Part shown: in pieces, positions 1 to 7,429 of the stretch | Numbering within the stretch: the stretch's first letter is position 1 | Layout of the letters: every line of letters starts with the position of its first letter | From: Gammaproteobacteria bacterium | Lineage (GTDB): Bacteria; Pseudomonadota; Gammaproteobacteria; UBA9339 | DNA: 17,075 bases | NCBI GenBank assembly: GCA_018814965.1 | Contig: JAHIYS010000137.1 | Coordinates: 1-17,075 of the forward strand | Direction of reading: 5' to 3' | Made by a program: the position numbers and the translations under genes | Notes under the pieces: model-generated | What the model was told of the DNA's origin: nothing | Seen by the model: only the letters and a program-made list of their open reading frames with translations | Databases searched by the model: none

Positions 1-936
1 CATATGACCATAGTTGATATCGAGGGCCAAGAAGCATATAAATTTTTACGCTATTTACTTGCCAACGATATAGATAAGCTAAAAATCCCCGGGGCTGCGC
101 TTTATAGTTGTATGTTAAATGAAGCTGGTGGCGTGATAGATGACTTAATTTGTTACCGTAAAACATTTCAAGATTATCGCGTAGTTGTCAATGCCGCAAC
201 TCATGATAAAGATATCGCTTGGTTTAAAAAACAAATCCAGGGTTTTGACGCAAAATTAATTGAACACAACGATCTTGCGATGCTTGCAATTCAAGGACCA
301 AATGCTCGTGAAAAAGTTAAGCTAGCATTTACCAACGAGCAGATTTTGGCCACAGAAAAACTTAGAAAATTTTATGGAGTTGAAGTTGGAAACTGGTGGA
401 TTGCTCGAACCGGATATACCGGTGAAGATGGCTATGAAATTATACTTCCTAAAAATGAAGCTCTAGAGTTTTGGGACAAACTAATAGCTATAGGAATTAG
501 ACCATGTGGCTTGATAGCACGCGACAGCTTACGCCTAGAAGTAGGAATGAGTCTTTATGGGTCCGAAATGGATGAAACAACCTCCCCGCTTATCTCTAAT
601 TTAAGTTGGACCGTAGCATTTGAGCCTCTAAACCGCGATTTTATTGGTCGCAAAGCCTTGGAAGAGGAGCGTGATGCTGGGATTAAAAAGAAACTTGTTG
701 GCTTGGTTTTAGAAGAAAGGGGTGTTCCACGTAGTCATCAAAAAGTTATCGTACCAACTGTTGGAGAAGGGGAAACCACTAGTGGCGGCTTTTCCCCAAT
801 ATTAAATGCCGGCATCGCTCTGGCTAGGGTTCCAATCAACACGAAAGAACAATGTTTCTTAGTGATCCGGGACAAACAGCTAAAAGCTCGCGTGATCCAA
901 CCCCCGTTTGTAAGCCCTGGGACAAAAAATTTCTAG
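1..936 (+). CDS. gcvT: Aminomethyltransferase (glycine cleavage T protein), 5'-truncated by window edge
   Basis: T protein of the glycine cleavage system. It transfers the methylene group from aminomethyl-lipoyl-GcvH to tetrahydrofolate and releases ammonia, in the cytoplasm. About 311 residues are visible against roughly 360 in the family. The ATG at base 4 is not the start: the window opens inside the conserved SHMTIVD segment, so about 50 N-terminal residues lie upstream. Visible family signatures are LLANDIDKL, the folate-site region GGVIDDL (the acidic pair here is conserved in T proteins), IQGPNARE, GYTGEDGYEI, ARDSLRLEVGMSLYG and the C-terminal barrel ending PPFVSPGT. It is the first visible gene of the gcvT-gcvH-gcvPA-gcvPB set. 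A glycine riboswitch or GcvA site, if present, would be upstream and out of view. Family assignment is secure. Confidence 0.97.
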   Translation, partial: HMTIVDIEGQEAYKFLRYLLANDIDKLKIPGAALYSCMLNEAGGVIDDLICYRKTFQDYRVVVNAATHDKDIAWFKKQIQGFDAKLIEHNDLAMLAIQGPNAREKVKLAFTNEQILATEKLRKFYGVEVGNWWIARTGYTGEDGYEIILPKNEALEFWDKLIAIGIRPCGLIARDSLRLEVGMSLYGSEMDETTSPLISNLSWTVAFEPLNRDFIGRKALEEERDAGIKKKLVGLVLEERGVPRSHQKVIVPTVGEGETTSGGFSPILNAGIALARVPINTKEQCFLVIRDKQLKARVIQPPFVSPGTKNF

Positions 937-1021
937 ATTATACCAACCCCATAATAGTAAATTTGCACTTATAAGAAGATGTGAATAAAATAGAACGTAA
1001 TTATCTTAATAGCAGCGGTCT

Positions 1022-1093
1022 TATTTTAGATGCGGTACAAACAGGACGTCGGACTTTTGGCAACATGGACGTGCTTGTACCGCATCTAAAATA
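1022..1093. repeat. Long perfect inverted repeat (19-bp arms) between gcvT and gcvH
   Basis: Arms TATTTTAGATGCGGTACAA (1022-1040) and its exact reverse complement (1075-1093) flank a 34-nt centre. Inside the centre, ACGTC (1046-1050) can also pair with GACGT (1068-1072). The palindrome starts 85 nt after the gcvT stop and ends 63 nt before the gcvH start. It has no T-run and its arms are not GC-rich, so a standard intrinsic terminator is unlikely. It could be a miniature repeat element, or an mRNA processing or stability hairpin separating gcvT from gcvH. No flanking target duplication was seen. Confidence 0.8.
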
Positions 1094-1156
1094 GGATTAC
1101 TGAAAAAAAATCAAGAGCATCAACAAATTAATATTTATCAATAGAGGAATCTGTTT

Positions 1157-1540
1157 ATGACCGATATAAAATTTACCAAAACCCACGAGTGGGCTCGTTT
1201 AGAAAAAGATGGCACTGTAACTATTGGAATCACCGACCATGCTCAACATGCGCTAGGTGACATGGTATTTGTCGAACAACCTGAAAAAGGTGAGCCGATA
1301 AATGCTGGAAAAGAATGCGCTGTAATTGAGTCTGTAAAGTCAGCTTCGGATATTATTTCGCCTCTAAGCGGAGAAGTAATCGCCACGAACGATGAGATAG
1401 TTGAGAACCCTGAAATCCTCAATAAAGACCCACAAAATAGTGGTTGGTTATTCAAAATTCGCCCCTCCAACATAAAGGAGCTAGATGAGTTAATGGATAC
1501 CGAAGCATACGAAAAATATTTGGCTGATACCTCTCATTAG
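1157..1540 (+). CDS. gcvH: Glycine cleavage system H protein (lipoyl carrier)
   Basis: Small lipoylated shuttle that carries the aminomethyl group from the P protein to the T protein and is reoxidised by the L protein. At 127 residues it has the normal family length. The N-terminal KFTKTHEWARLE segment and the lipoylation motif ESVKSASDI are intact, with Lys61 as the predicted lipoyl attachment site. The C-terminal NSGWLFKIRPSN segment also fits the family. A GAGGA ribosome binding site at 1144-1148 supports the ATG at 1157. The gap to gcvT is 220 nt and contains the palindrome; the gap to gcvPA is 70 nt. All catalytic partners except the L protein are adjacent. Confidence 0.98.
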   Translation: MTDIKFTKTHEWARLEKDGTVTIGITDHAQHALGDMVFVEQPEKGEPINAGKECAVIESVKSASDIISPLSGEVIATNDEIVENPEILNKDPQNSGWLFKIRPSNIKELDELMDTEAYEKYLADTSH

Positions 1541-1610
1541 TCAACAAGCGGCATTTAAAAATAAAGCATGAATTCGATTAGCAAAGAATGCCTTTAATAG
1601 CGGGGTTAAA

Positions 1611-2966
1611 ATGCCATACATCCCTCACACCAAAGAGGACACTAAAAAGATGCTCGATGCCATTGGCATTAAAAGCATTGATGATTTATTTGCGGAGATA
1701 CCTAAAGATCTTCGGATTGATGGCCTAAAAAATATCCCTAAAGGACTAAATGAGCTTGATATAAGCAAGCTGCTAAAAGAGCGTGCAGCAAAAGATCATG
1801 CTGGATTATGTTTTATTGGCGCTGGAGCTTATGAACATTATATTCCAGCTGTAGTATCAGATTTAACCAGTCGCGGTGAATTTTTAACTGCATATACACC
1901 ATATCAAGCTGAAGCAAGTCAAGGAACTCTGCAAGTTATCTACGAATATCAAAGCATGATATGCAACTTGATGCAGATGGAAACCTCTAATGCTTCTATG
2001 TATGATGGCGCTTCAGCTCTATCTGAAGCGATCTTAATGGCTCTTCGTTTACATAAAAACAAACAAGCAAAAACTATTTTACTGCCACAAGCTCTTCATC
2101 CTACATATCGCAAAGTAATTAAAACTATTACGAAGCCACACCACCTTGAATTAGTCACCATCCCATATGACCCAAAAACTGGGACAATAACTCTAGATAC
2201 ATTAAAAGCATATACAAATAATAATGTAGCAGCCATCGTTATTGCGCAACCAAACTTCTTTGGGGCTTTAGAAGATGTAGATGCTATCACCGATTGGGCG
2301 CATCAAAATTCAATTCTTGTTATTGGGAATCTGAATCCAATCGCTGCTGCTTTATTAAAACCTCCTGGCAGCTGGGGAGAAAGTGGAGCCGATATTGCTG
2401 CTGGCGATGGCCAACCACTTGGAGCACCACTTGCAAACGGGGGCCCCTATTTTGGTTACATGTGCGCCAAAAAAGAAAACATCCGCCAACTTCCAGGAAG
2501 AATTGTGGGACGCACAACGGATAAAGATGGTAAAACTGGTTTTGTTTTAACTCTTCAAGCTCGCGAACAACATATTCGTCGTGGCAAAGCAACTTCAAAC
2601 ATTTGCTCAAATCAAGCTCTGATGGCAACTGGCGCAACTATTTATATGAGCTTACTCGGCGCTGAAGGATTACGTCGTGTTGCAGCTGCTAGCAATGCTA
2701 ATGCAAATTTACTACGCAAACGGTTACTAAAAATAGAAGGGATAAGCGCAGTATTTAACAACACTTTCTTCCACGAATTTGTTATTAAATTGCAAAAACC
2801 GGTTGGGGAAGTTTTATCAAATTTAGCAAACAAAGGTGTCCAAGGAGGCTTTGATTTATCCATTGATTATCCCAAGCTCGGAAATAGTTTACTCATTTGT
2901 ACTACTGAGACCAAATCAGAAGATGATCTTGAGTTTTATGCTAGACAGTTGGAGGAGATTTTATGA
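1611..2966 (+). CDS. gcvPA: Glycine dehydrogenase (decarboxylating) subunit 1, P-protein alpha
   Basis: N-terminal half of the PLP-dependent P protein, which decarboxylates glycine and loads the aminomethyl group onto GcvH. At 451 residues it has the usual length for the two-subunit form. Recognisable features are the N-terminal YIPHT segment, FIGAGAYEHYIPAVV (about 67-81), TAYTPYQAEASQGTLQ, the MYDGASALSEA segment, GDGQPLGAPLANGGPYFG, and the NICSNQALMA motif. It carries no PLP lysine, as expected, since that residue sits on subunit 2. Its TGA stop overlaps the ATG of gcvPB (ATGA at 2963-2966), which implies translational coupling and equal subunit supply. A GGGG stretch (1602-1605) precedes the chosen ATG. 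Confidence 0.97.
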   Translation: MPYIPHTKEDTKKMLDAIGIKSIDDLFAEIPKDLRIDGLKNIPKGLNELDISKLLKERAAKDHAGLCFIGAGAYEHYIPAVVSDLTSRGEFLTAYTPYQAEASQGTLQVIYEYQSMICNLMQMETSNASMYDGASALSEAILMALRLHKNKQAKTILLPQALHPTYRKVIKTITKPHHLELVTIPYDPKTGTITLDTLKAYTNNNVAAIVIAQPNFFGALEDVDAITDWAHQNSILVIGNLNPIAAALLKPPGSWGESGADIAAGDGQPLGAPLANGGPYFGYMCAKKENIRQLPGRIVGRTTDKDGKTGFVLTLQAREQHIRRGKATSNICSNQALMATGATIYMSLLGAEGLRRVAAASNANANLLRKRLLKIEGISAVFNNTFFHEFVIKLQKPVGEVLSNLANKGVQGGFDLSIDYPKLGNSLLICTTETKSEDDLEFYARQLEEIL

Positions 2967-4417
2967 CAAAATTAATTTTTGAAAAATCCCGCAAAGACCG
3001 TCGAGCCTATTCACTTGCCCCGCTAAAAAATCATAAAATAAATATTGATGCAAAGTTTTTACGTAATGCTGCACCAATTTTACCTGAAGTGTCTGAGCTA
3101 GAAGTGGTTCGCCACTACACCAGACTTTCACAAAAAAACTTTTCGGTGGATACTCATTTTTATCCTCTTGGCTCATGCACCATGAAGTACAATCCTCATA
3201 TTCTACAAAACTTATCTACCCTAAATGGTTTTACTTCCAACCATCCATCTGTATCAGAAAAATTTAGCCAAGGGATGATGCAATGTTTGTTTGAGGCGCA
3301 AGAATATCTTAAAGAGATCACCGGCTTTCAAGGGGTTTCACTCACCCCCAGCGCTGGCGCTCAAGGTGAATTTGCTGGAGTAAGCATGATTTATGCTTAT
3401 CATGAAGCACGCGGTGATAAGGGTCGTGTTGAGATGATCGTACCAGATGCTGCCCATGGCACCAATCCAGCATCAGCAACCATGTATGGTTATACTGTAC
3501 GGGAGATCCCCACCCTTTGTGATGGTGACATTGATATTGAAGCTCTAAAAAATGCGGTTGGCCCTCAAACCGCTGGAATCTTGTTAACCAATCCCTCTAC
3601 TCTTGGAGTGTTTGAAAGAAAAATAAAAGAAATCTCTAAAATAATTCATGATGCAGGAGGCTTACTTTATTATGATGGCGCAAATCTTAATGCAATCTTA
3701 GGTAAAGCTCGTCCAGGAGATATGGGTTTTGATGTGATGCATATGAATCTGCATAAAACATTTGGTACGCCCCATGGTGGTGGCGGGCCAGGATCAGGAC
3801 CAGTTGCAGTAAATAACACCTTACTTCCATTCTTACCAATACCAATGGTTGGCAAAAAAAATGATCTATACATTTGGCTAACGGAAAAAGATTGTCCGCA
3901 AACAATAGGGAGACTTTCAGCTTTTGCTGGCAATATTGGCATTGTATTACGCGCCTACATTTATATTAGACTACTTGGCGCTGCTGGTTTAAAAAGGGTT
4001 GGGGAATACTCCACTTTAAATTCAAATTATTTATTAAGAGTGCTACAAAAATTAGGATTTACTGCCGCATACCCAGATCGCTTAGCACCACATGAATTTA
4101 TTATTACTTTAATAAAAGAAGCAAAAGAGTTTGGGATTACCGCCAAAGATTTTGGTAAACGATTGCTCGACTATGGAGTTCATGCACCGACTACTTATTT
4201 CCCAGCATTAGTCCCAGAATGTTTTTTAATCGAACCCACAGAAACCGAAAGCAAACAAGAGATAGATGCTTTTGCCGAAATTATGGCCAAAATCTTAGCG
4301 GAAATAAAAACCAATTCTGATCTCGTTAAAGGCGCGCCATATACTATGCCGGTAAAAAGATTAGATGATGTAAAAGCAGCAAAAGATATGGATTTCATGT
4401 GGCGGGGACAGAAATAA
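2963..4417 (+). CDS. gcvPB: Glycine dehydrogenase (decarboxylating) subunit 2, P-protein beta
   Basis: C-terminal, PLP-binding half of the P protein; it forms the active enzyme with GcvPA. At 484 residues it has the normal length. Signatures in order: FYPLGSCTMKYNP (about 67-79), LTPSAGAQGEFAG, PDAAHGTNPASA (161-172), and the cofactor segment MNLHKTFGTPHGGGGPGSGP, in which Lys265 is the expected Schiff-base lysine. The C-terminal HAPTTYFP and EPTETES segments are also typical. A strong ribosome site GGAGGAG (2951-2957), located inside the end of gcvPA, drives the overlapping ATG. The reading frame is intact, so the split P protein is the ancestral two-gene form and not a broken gcvP. Confidence 0.98.
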   Translation: MTKLIFEKSRKDRRAYSLAPLKNHKINIDAKFLRNAAPILPEVSELEVVRHYTRLSQKNFSVDTHFYPLGSCTMKYNPHILQNLSTLNGFTSNHPSVSEKFSQGMMQCLFEAQEYLKEITGFQGVSLTPSAGAQGEFAGVSMIYAYHEARGDKGRVEMIVPDAAHGTNPASATMYGYTVREIPTLCDGDIDIEALKNAVGPQTAGILLTNPSTLGVFERKIKEISKIIHDAGGLLYYDGANLNAILGKARPGDMGFDVMHMNLHKTFGTPHGGGGPGSGPVAVNNTLLPFLPIPMVGKKNDLYIWLTEKDCPQTIGRLSAFAGNIGIVLRAYIYIRLLGAAGLKRVGEYSTLNSNYLLRVLQKLGFTAAYPDRLAPHEFIITLIKEAKEFGITAKDFGKRLLDYGVHAPTTYFPALVPECFLIEPTETESKQEIDAFAEIMAKILAEIKTNSDLVKGAPYTMPVKRLDDVKAAKDMDFMWRGQK

Positions 4418-4423
4418 GCTAAA

Positions 4424-4458
4424 GTCATTGCGAAAAGCGATGCGATGAAGCCATTCAG
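4424..4458 (+). repeat. Dispersed palindromic repeat, GTCATTGCGA family (copy 1)
   Basis: Begins 7 nt after the gcvPB stop with GTCATTGCGAAAAGCG followed by a degenerate tail (GATGAAGCCATTC). It aligns with the repeats at 8033-8067 and 8194-8226 when those are read on the opposite strand. The short hairpin CATTGC/GCGATG (4426-4442) has a GAAAA loop but no T-run. Sequences of this type are widely scattered in intergenic DNA of many bacteria. Confidence 0.7.
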
Positions 4459-4532
4459 AAATGCTTATTATATAATGTTTGTTTACTTAACTTAAACAAA
4501 GAAACTAGGCCCTTATAATTTATGGCGAAATC

Positions 4533-4563
4533 AGTATTTTCTAATCCTAAAATGAGCCTGAAA
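4533..4563. repeat. IS left terminal inverted repeat
   Basis: Contains ATGAGCCTGAAA at 4552-4563. The outer half (AGTATTTTCTAATCCTAAA) aligns with the reverse complement of the outer right copy at 5935-5952 (14 of 19 columns identical, one gap). Confidence 0.6.
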
Positions 4564-4617
4564 TGATCTTTATAAAGAATTCGTTCAAGCTTTTTAAAAG
4601 TTAATAAAAATTTATTA

Positions 4618-5862
4618 CTAAGCCGCTTTATTAAAACCTTGAAACAGCTTTTCTCGAGCTAGTTTTGCTTTCCTTGCAGCTGCTAAATCCGTATCCTTTT
4701 GGGATATAATATCTAACTCTATAAAACTAACTCCAAGCTTAAGATATTGCTCTGCTTTAGGCAATGACTTTAATTTATCGTATGGAGTCAGCATATTAGC
4801 ATAAGGATAACTCTTGCGTTGTTTCCCAGTTTTTTCATCTATAACTATAACTGGATAGTGGCATGGCCTATGATAGTTAATATATGGAATAAAATGTTCC
4901 TTTAAAAATTCGTTGATTGCCGCAGCATGCCTTTGTGGAATATAACAATAACCGAACCATTTTCTTACAATAGAGCCATTTTTAGTTTCTACTAACGCAT
5001 TATCATTGGTTTGTCTGGCCCTAGACTTGGTTAACTCTATCAGTAGCTTATTAAGCATTTTTGCTACTGTACGGTTAATATACTCTGAACCATTATCTGC
5101 GTGGATCTCTTTAATCTCAAAGGGAAATGATTCTATTATTTGCTCTAATACCGGAATCAAGTAATTTTCGCTAATCTTTTCCACCGCACAAATTACCTCC
5201 ATTTGGGTTACCTCATCTACCGCGTTAATGTAATAAACACCCTTAACTTGATCTTGGTCCCCTTGGTGCACTGTATCGATGCGCAAATAGCCTGGTTCAC
5301 CGTTAGGACGCGGTTTACGCCGCTCACCTATAGCAACCACACTTCTCTGTGTCTTAGTAAAATGACGTCTCTTACCGCAATAAAGATTGTGTTTACGCAA
5401 ATTATAAATATGTGCCACAGAAATGCTAGAGAGTCGCTCATAACGACCATCATTAAATATATTATAACCCCTCTCAAATAGCTTTTTAGTAGCTGTGCCA
5501 CTTAGTGTTTGATGGCATTCATCAGTTTCAGCTAATAATAAAATATCTGCTTGGGTATAATGTTTAGCAAAACAGTTCCGATTTCGGTGCTTTTTCCCTA
5601 TCCAATGATTCTTCCTATATTGCCCAATTAAGCGATTTAACTGAGCTCGCGAATAACCGGTTCTCTTCTTAAGATAAGCACGCACCGTACCTTTATCTAT
5701 TTTTGATATTTTGAAATAATTGAATCGTTTTAGGGTCCTAGCCATCCATTCGTAGCTCTCAGCCTGATTTGCTGGGCTAAAAACTATATTATCGCTAGCA
5801 TTTACAAATTCTCGAACCTGGTTAAGTTCTAACAATTCTGTGTCATTCATGTAGGTATTCAT
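4618..5862 (-). CDS. Integrase-core (rve-type) IS transposase
   Basis: Transposase of 414 residues that would catalyse cut/join of the surrounding element. The N-terminal part includes a probable helix-turn-helix around residues 58-85 (GTVRAYLKKRTGYSRAQL). The RNase H-like core shows the acidic triad Asp196 (in RIDTVHQ), Asp256 (in HADNGSEY) and Glu292 (in NALVETKNG). This D,D35E spacing is typical of the IS3/IS481/retroviral integrase superfamily. The frame is intact, so the element may be active. The start is uncertain: AGGAG lies only a few bases before the Met at 5862 and 13 bases before the alternative Met at 5850. It is transcribed against the gcv operon. Confidence 0.9.
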   Translation of the reverse strand: MNTYMNDTELLELNQVREFVNASDNIVFSPANQAESYEWMARTLKRFNYFKISKIDKGTVRAYLKKRTGYSRAQLNRLIGQYRKNHWIGKKHRNRNCFAKHYTQADILLLAETDECHQTLSGTATKKLFERGYNIFNDGRYERLSSISVAHIYNLRKHNLYCGKRRHFTKTQRSVVAIGERRKPRPNGEPGYLRIDTVHQGDQDQVKGVYYINAVDEVTQMEVICAVEKISENYLIPVLEQIIESFPFEIKEIHADNGSEYINRTVAKMLNKLLIELTKSRARQTNDNALVETKNGSIVRKWFGYCYIPQRHAAAINEFLKEHFIPYINYHRPCHYPVIVIDEKTGKQRKSYPYANMLTPYDKLKSLPKAEQYLKLGVSFIELDIISQKDTDLAAARKAKLAREKLFQGFNKAA

Positions 5863-5884
5863 TCTCCTAGCATGAACTATTTCT

Positions 5885-5939
5885 TCATTTCAGGCTCATC
5901 TTGCGTTAGAATCAAACCTAACTTTCAGGCTCATCTTGC
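5885..5939. repeat. Tandem pair of IS right-end motifs, 35 bp apart
   Basis: The 17-bp string TTTCAGGCTCATCTTGC occurs at 5888-5904 and again at 5923-5939. Similarity continues for about 7 more bases (GTTAGAA versus ATTGGAA). These may be two transposase binding sites in one end, or a nested end left by a second insertion. Confidence 0.8.
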
Positions 5940-6005
5940 ATTGGAAAAGACTTTATCTTGATTTTTAAAGTTGGGTTGCTTAGTATCAAAAAGTAGTGAT
6001 TGGGG

Positions 6006-6019
6006 TCAGGACTTGATGC
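6006..6019. repeat. 14-bp direct repeat, left of the TPR gene
   Basis: TCAGGACTTGATGC occurs here and, identically, at 6826-6839, just beyond the 3' end of the TPR gene. The two copies bracket the gene. They may be fragments of a dispersed repeat family or the footprint of an insertion. Confidence 0.6.
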
Positions 6020-6091
6020 GATGATGGTGGTCATATGGGTTGAGGGCTGATAAAAATTGATTTTTCTAAATTTTATATGGGGTTGTAATAT

Positions 6092-6784
6092 ATGAACTGT
6101 AATCGATTGTCTAAATTTACCATCATCTTTTTAACGTGCTCTATTTTTTTATGTTTTACTTCGATGGCAAGATGCGAGCAATCAAGCAAAGATTATTATG
6201 AAATGGCAAAAAAAACACAAGGCGAGTGTTTCTTCGATAAAACGCGTAATGAAGCAGATTGTAAAGAAGAAATTATTAAATATTGTACCGCGGCACTTGA
6301 TCTAAATGACGATGCTATTCAGGGACATCGTTCCTATATTTATACTATGAGGGGAATGGCTTTTTTAGCACTTAAAAACTTCTCAAAAGCAGCTGATGAC
6401 TGCAGTGTTGCTTTGGATTTGAATGAATATGTCGCTTTAGATACACCATCACTTATCCAGCAGAAATATTTGTCGAAAAGTGAACGGTACCAATCAACCA
6501 TTACACGCTTAATGGCATTTTATGATTTGGGATTTTATGATAAAGTACTCAAAGATTGCAACCAGATTATCGAGAATACAGATGATGAAGAGCATCTTTA
6601 CCAAACTTATTTGATGCGTTCACAGGTTTATTTTAGGTTAGGTGATATTGAGAAATCGCTGGAAGATCTGAAAATATCTAATACATTTGATCTTGTTGCC
6701 TTGATGGAAGAGAAAACGAAAATTTTATTAAATCTAACCGAGCAACAAAAAAAGGATGCGCAATCTGACAAAGAGGATCTTTAA
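6092..6784 (+). CDS. Secreted tetratricopeptide-repeat protein, function unknown
   Basis: Predicted protein of 230 residues. It starts with a signal peptide: basic NRLSK, then hydrophobic residues about 9-25, with probable signal peptidase I cleavage after SMA (residue 26). Position -1 relative to Cys28 is Arg, so it is not a lipoprotein. Three TPR-like helical pairs are visible at about 80-112 (RGMAFLALKNFSKAADDCSVAL), 132-165 (MAFYDLGFYDKVLKDCNQII) and 170-200 (RSQVYFRLGDIEKSLEDL). The C-terminal tail is charged. TPRs mediate protein-protein contact, so a periplasmic scaffold role is inferred, but partner and function are unknown. GGGG at 6079-6082 acts as a weak ribosome site. No operon partner is present; the next gene is convergent. 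Confidence 0.8.
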   Translation: MNCNRLSKFTIIFLTCSIFLCFTSMARCEQSSKDYYEMAKKTQGECFFDKTRNEADCKEEIIKYCTAALDLNDDAIQGHRSYIYTMRGMAFLALKNFSKAADDCSVALDLNEYVALDTPSLIQQKYLSKSERYQSTITRLMAFYDLGFYDKVLKDCNQIIENTDDEEHLYQTYLMRSQVYFRLGDIEKSLEDLKISNTFDLVALMEEKTKILLNLTEQQKKDAQSDKEDL

Positions 6785-6798
6785 AGCGATGGGTTGGG

Positions 6799-6830
6799 CC
6801 TGAATTGTGAATTTTGATTCTCGATTCAGG
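6799..6830 (+). terminator. Hairpin downstream of the TPR gene, possible weak terminator
   Basis: CCTGAAT (6799-6805) pairs perfectly with ATTCAGG (6824-6830). An inner GAAT/ATTC stem with a TTTG loop is separated from it by a 3x3 internal loop. T-rich sequence follows only after about 10 nt, so terminator function is uncertain. It lies between two convergent genes. Confidence 0.4.
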
Positions 6831-6839
6831 ACTTGATGC
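6826..6839. repeat. 14-bp direct repeat, right of the TPR gene
   Basis: Second copy of TCAGGACTTGATGC, identical to 6006-6019. It overlaps the 3' arm of the hairpin at 6799-6830. Confidence 0.6.
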
Positions 6840-6857
6840 CTTATTTTGCGTCTTATT

Positions 6858-7328
6858 TTATCTTATCCTTTTTATCATTGGCTGGTAAACTAGACCATCT
6901 TTTTTGTGGATCACCCTAGTAACTTTTTTGTATCCGGTGGAGATGTAAAAATCTACGGCATTAAGCGCAGAGCGAACATGAATAGCATCAGCTCCGCGGC
7001 GTTTATATAGGGATTCTATGCGGCCCATTAGGTTTTTAGCTATCCCCTTGCCTTGAAATTTTTTATAAACAAATAGGCGGGTTATTAGGTTGTTGTCTCT
7101 GCCGGCAACTACACCAATGATTTTGCCAAAGAGATCAGCAACAAACATTTCTCCAGATTGGTTGAGGGAGATAATTTTGTTGTGCGTATTGCCATCAGAG
7201 AAGAATTTTTTAGCTCTGGCCGGTAATTTTTTGCTAACTTGCTCATCAAATACGGTTATTATCAGTTTAGATACTTGTTCTGCATCTTCTGTTTTAAACT
7301 TTCTAATATAAATATTATCTGATTTCAT
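6858..7328 (-). CDS. GNAT-family N-acetyltransferase
   Basis: Protein of 156 residues with the GNAT fold. The acetyl-CoA pyrophosphate loop is visible as FQGKGIAKNL (QGKGIA at 92-97), preceded by the beta-strand LITRLFVYKK. A motif B-like NAVDFYISTGYKK lies at 123-135. The opening IYIRKFKTEDAEQVSKLI is the usual N-terminal strand-helix. It would acetylate an amine using acetyl-CoA in the cytoplasm, and the substrate cannot be told from the sequence. No nearby toxin or antitoxin-like gene suggests a TacT-type role. The ATG at 7328 has only a weak upstream AAGAG. It is divergent from the FKBP gene, with which it shares a 101-nt intergenic region. Confidence 0.9.
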   Translation of the reverse strand: MKSDNIYIRKFKTEDAEQVSKLIITVFDEQVSKKLPARAKKFFSDGNTHNKIISLNQSGEMFVADLFGKIIGVVAGRDNNLITRLFVYKKFQGKGIAKNLMGRIESLYKRRGADAIHVRSALNAVDFYISTGYKKVTRVIHKKDGLVYQPMIKRIR

Positions 7329-7371
7329 GTTTATATACTCTTGTTTTAATAATCGCAGCCAAGTTTAATAC

Positions 7372-7402
7372 TTGACACCTTGTCTTATTATACTAACATA
7401 AT
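7372..7402 (+). promoter_or_regulatory. Probable sigma-70 promoter for the FKBP gene
   Basis: A perfect -35 box TTGACA lies at 7372-7377. The -10 box is less clear: CATAAT (7397-7402) gives a 19-bp spacer, and TAACAT (7394-7399) gives 16. It lies upstream of the FKBP ribosome site and points away from the divergent GNAT gene. Confidence 0.45.
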
Positions 7403-7429
7403 GGTTCTTGAAACTCGTAGGAGTAAGTA

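Larger units (their letters stand above)
4533..5952 (-). mobile_element. Insertion sequence, about 1.4 kb, D,D35E transposase
   Basis: A transposase gene is framed by related inverted ends. The left end (4533-4563) reads, in outline, AGTATTTTCTAATCC then ATGAGCCTGAAA. The right end (5923-5952) is its imperfect inverse: TTTCAGGCTCAT then a block matching ATTGGAAAAGACT with one indel and a few mismatches. A second, inner copy of the right motif lies at 5885-5904 and matches the inner part of the left end perfectly over 15 bp (4552-4566). No target-site duplication could be recognised, so the exact outer limits are provisional. The element sits downstream of gcvPB and interrupts nothing visible. 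The family is likely IS481/IS3-like from the catalytic core, but I could not name the element. Confidence 0.7.

Noticed and set aside
4..6. ATG near the left edge as the gcvT start codon
   Set aside because: It falls in the conserved SHMTIVD segment that lies about 50 residues into T proteins, so it is an internal Met and the gene continues off the window.
1611..4417. gcvPA and gcvPB as a broken or frameshifted gcvP
   Set aside because: Two full-length reading frames with an ATGA overlap and a strong internal ribosome site match the normal two-subunit P protein.
4478..4500. TTTGTTTA/TAAACAAA hairpin as a gcv operon terminator
   Set aside because: The stem is only A-T rich, 8 bp, and no T-run follows on either strand.
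4533..5952. Target-site duplication for the IS
   Set aside because: The flanks AAATC (left) and TTATC (right) share at most three bases, not an adjacent matching pair, so no duplication is claimed.
6858..7328. TacT-type acetyltransferase toxin
   Set aside because: No adjacent small DNA-binding antitoxin gene (RHH type) is visible, so only a general GNAT call is supported.
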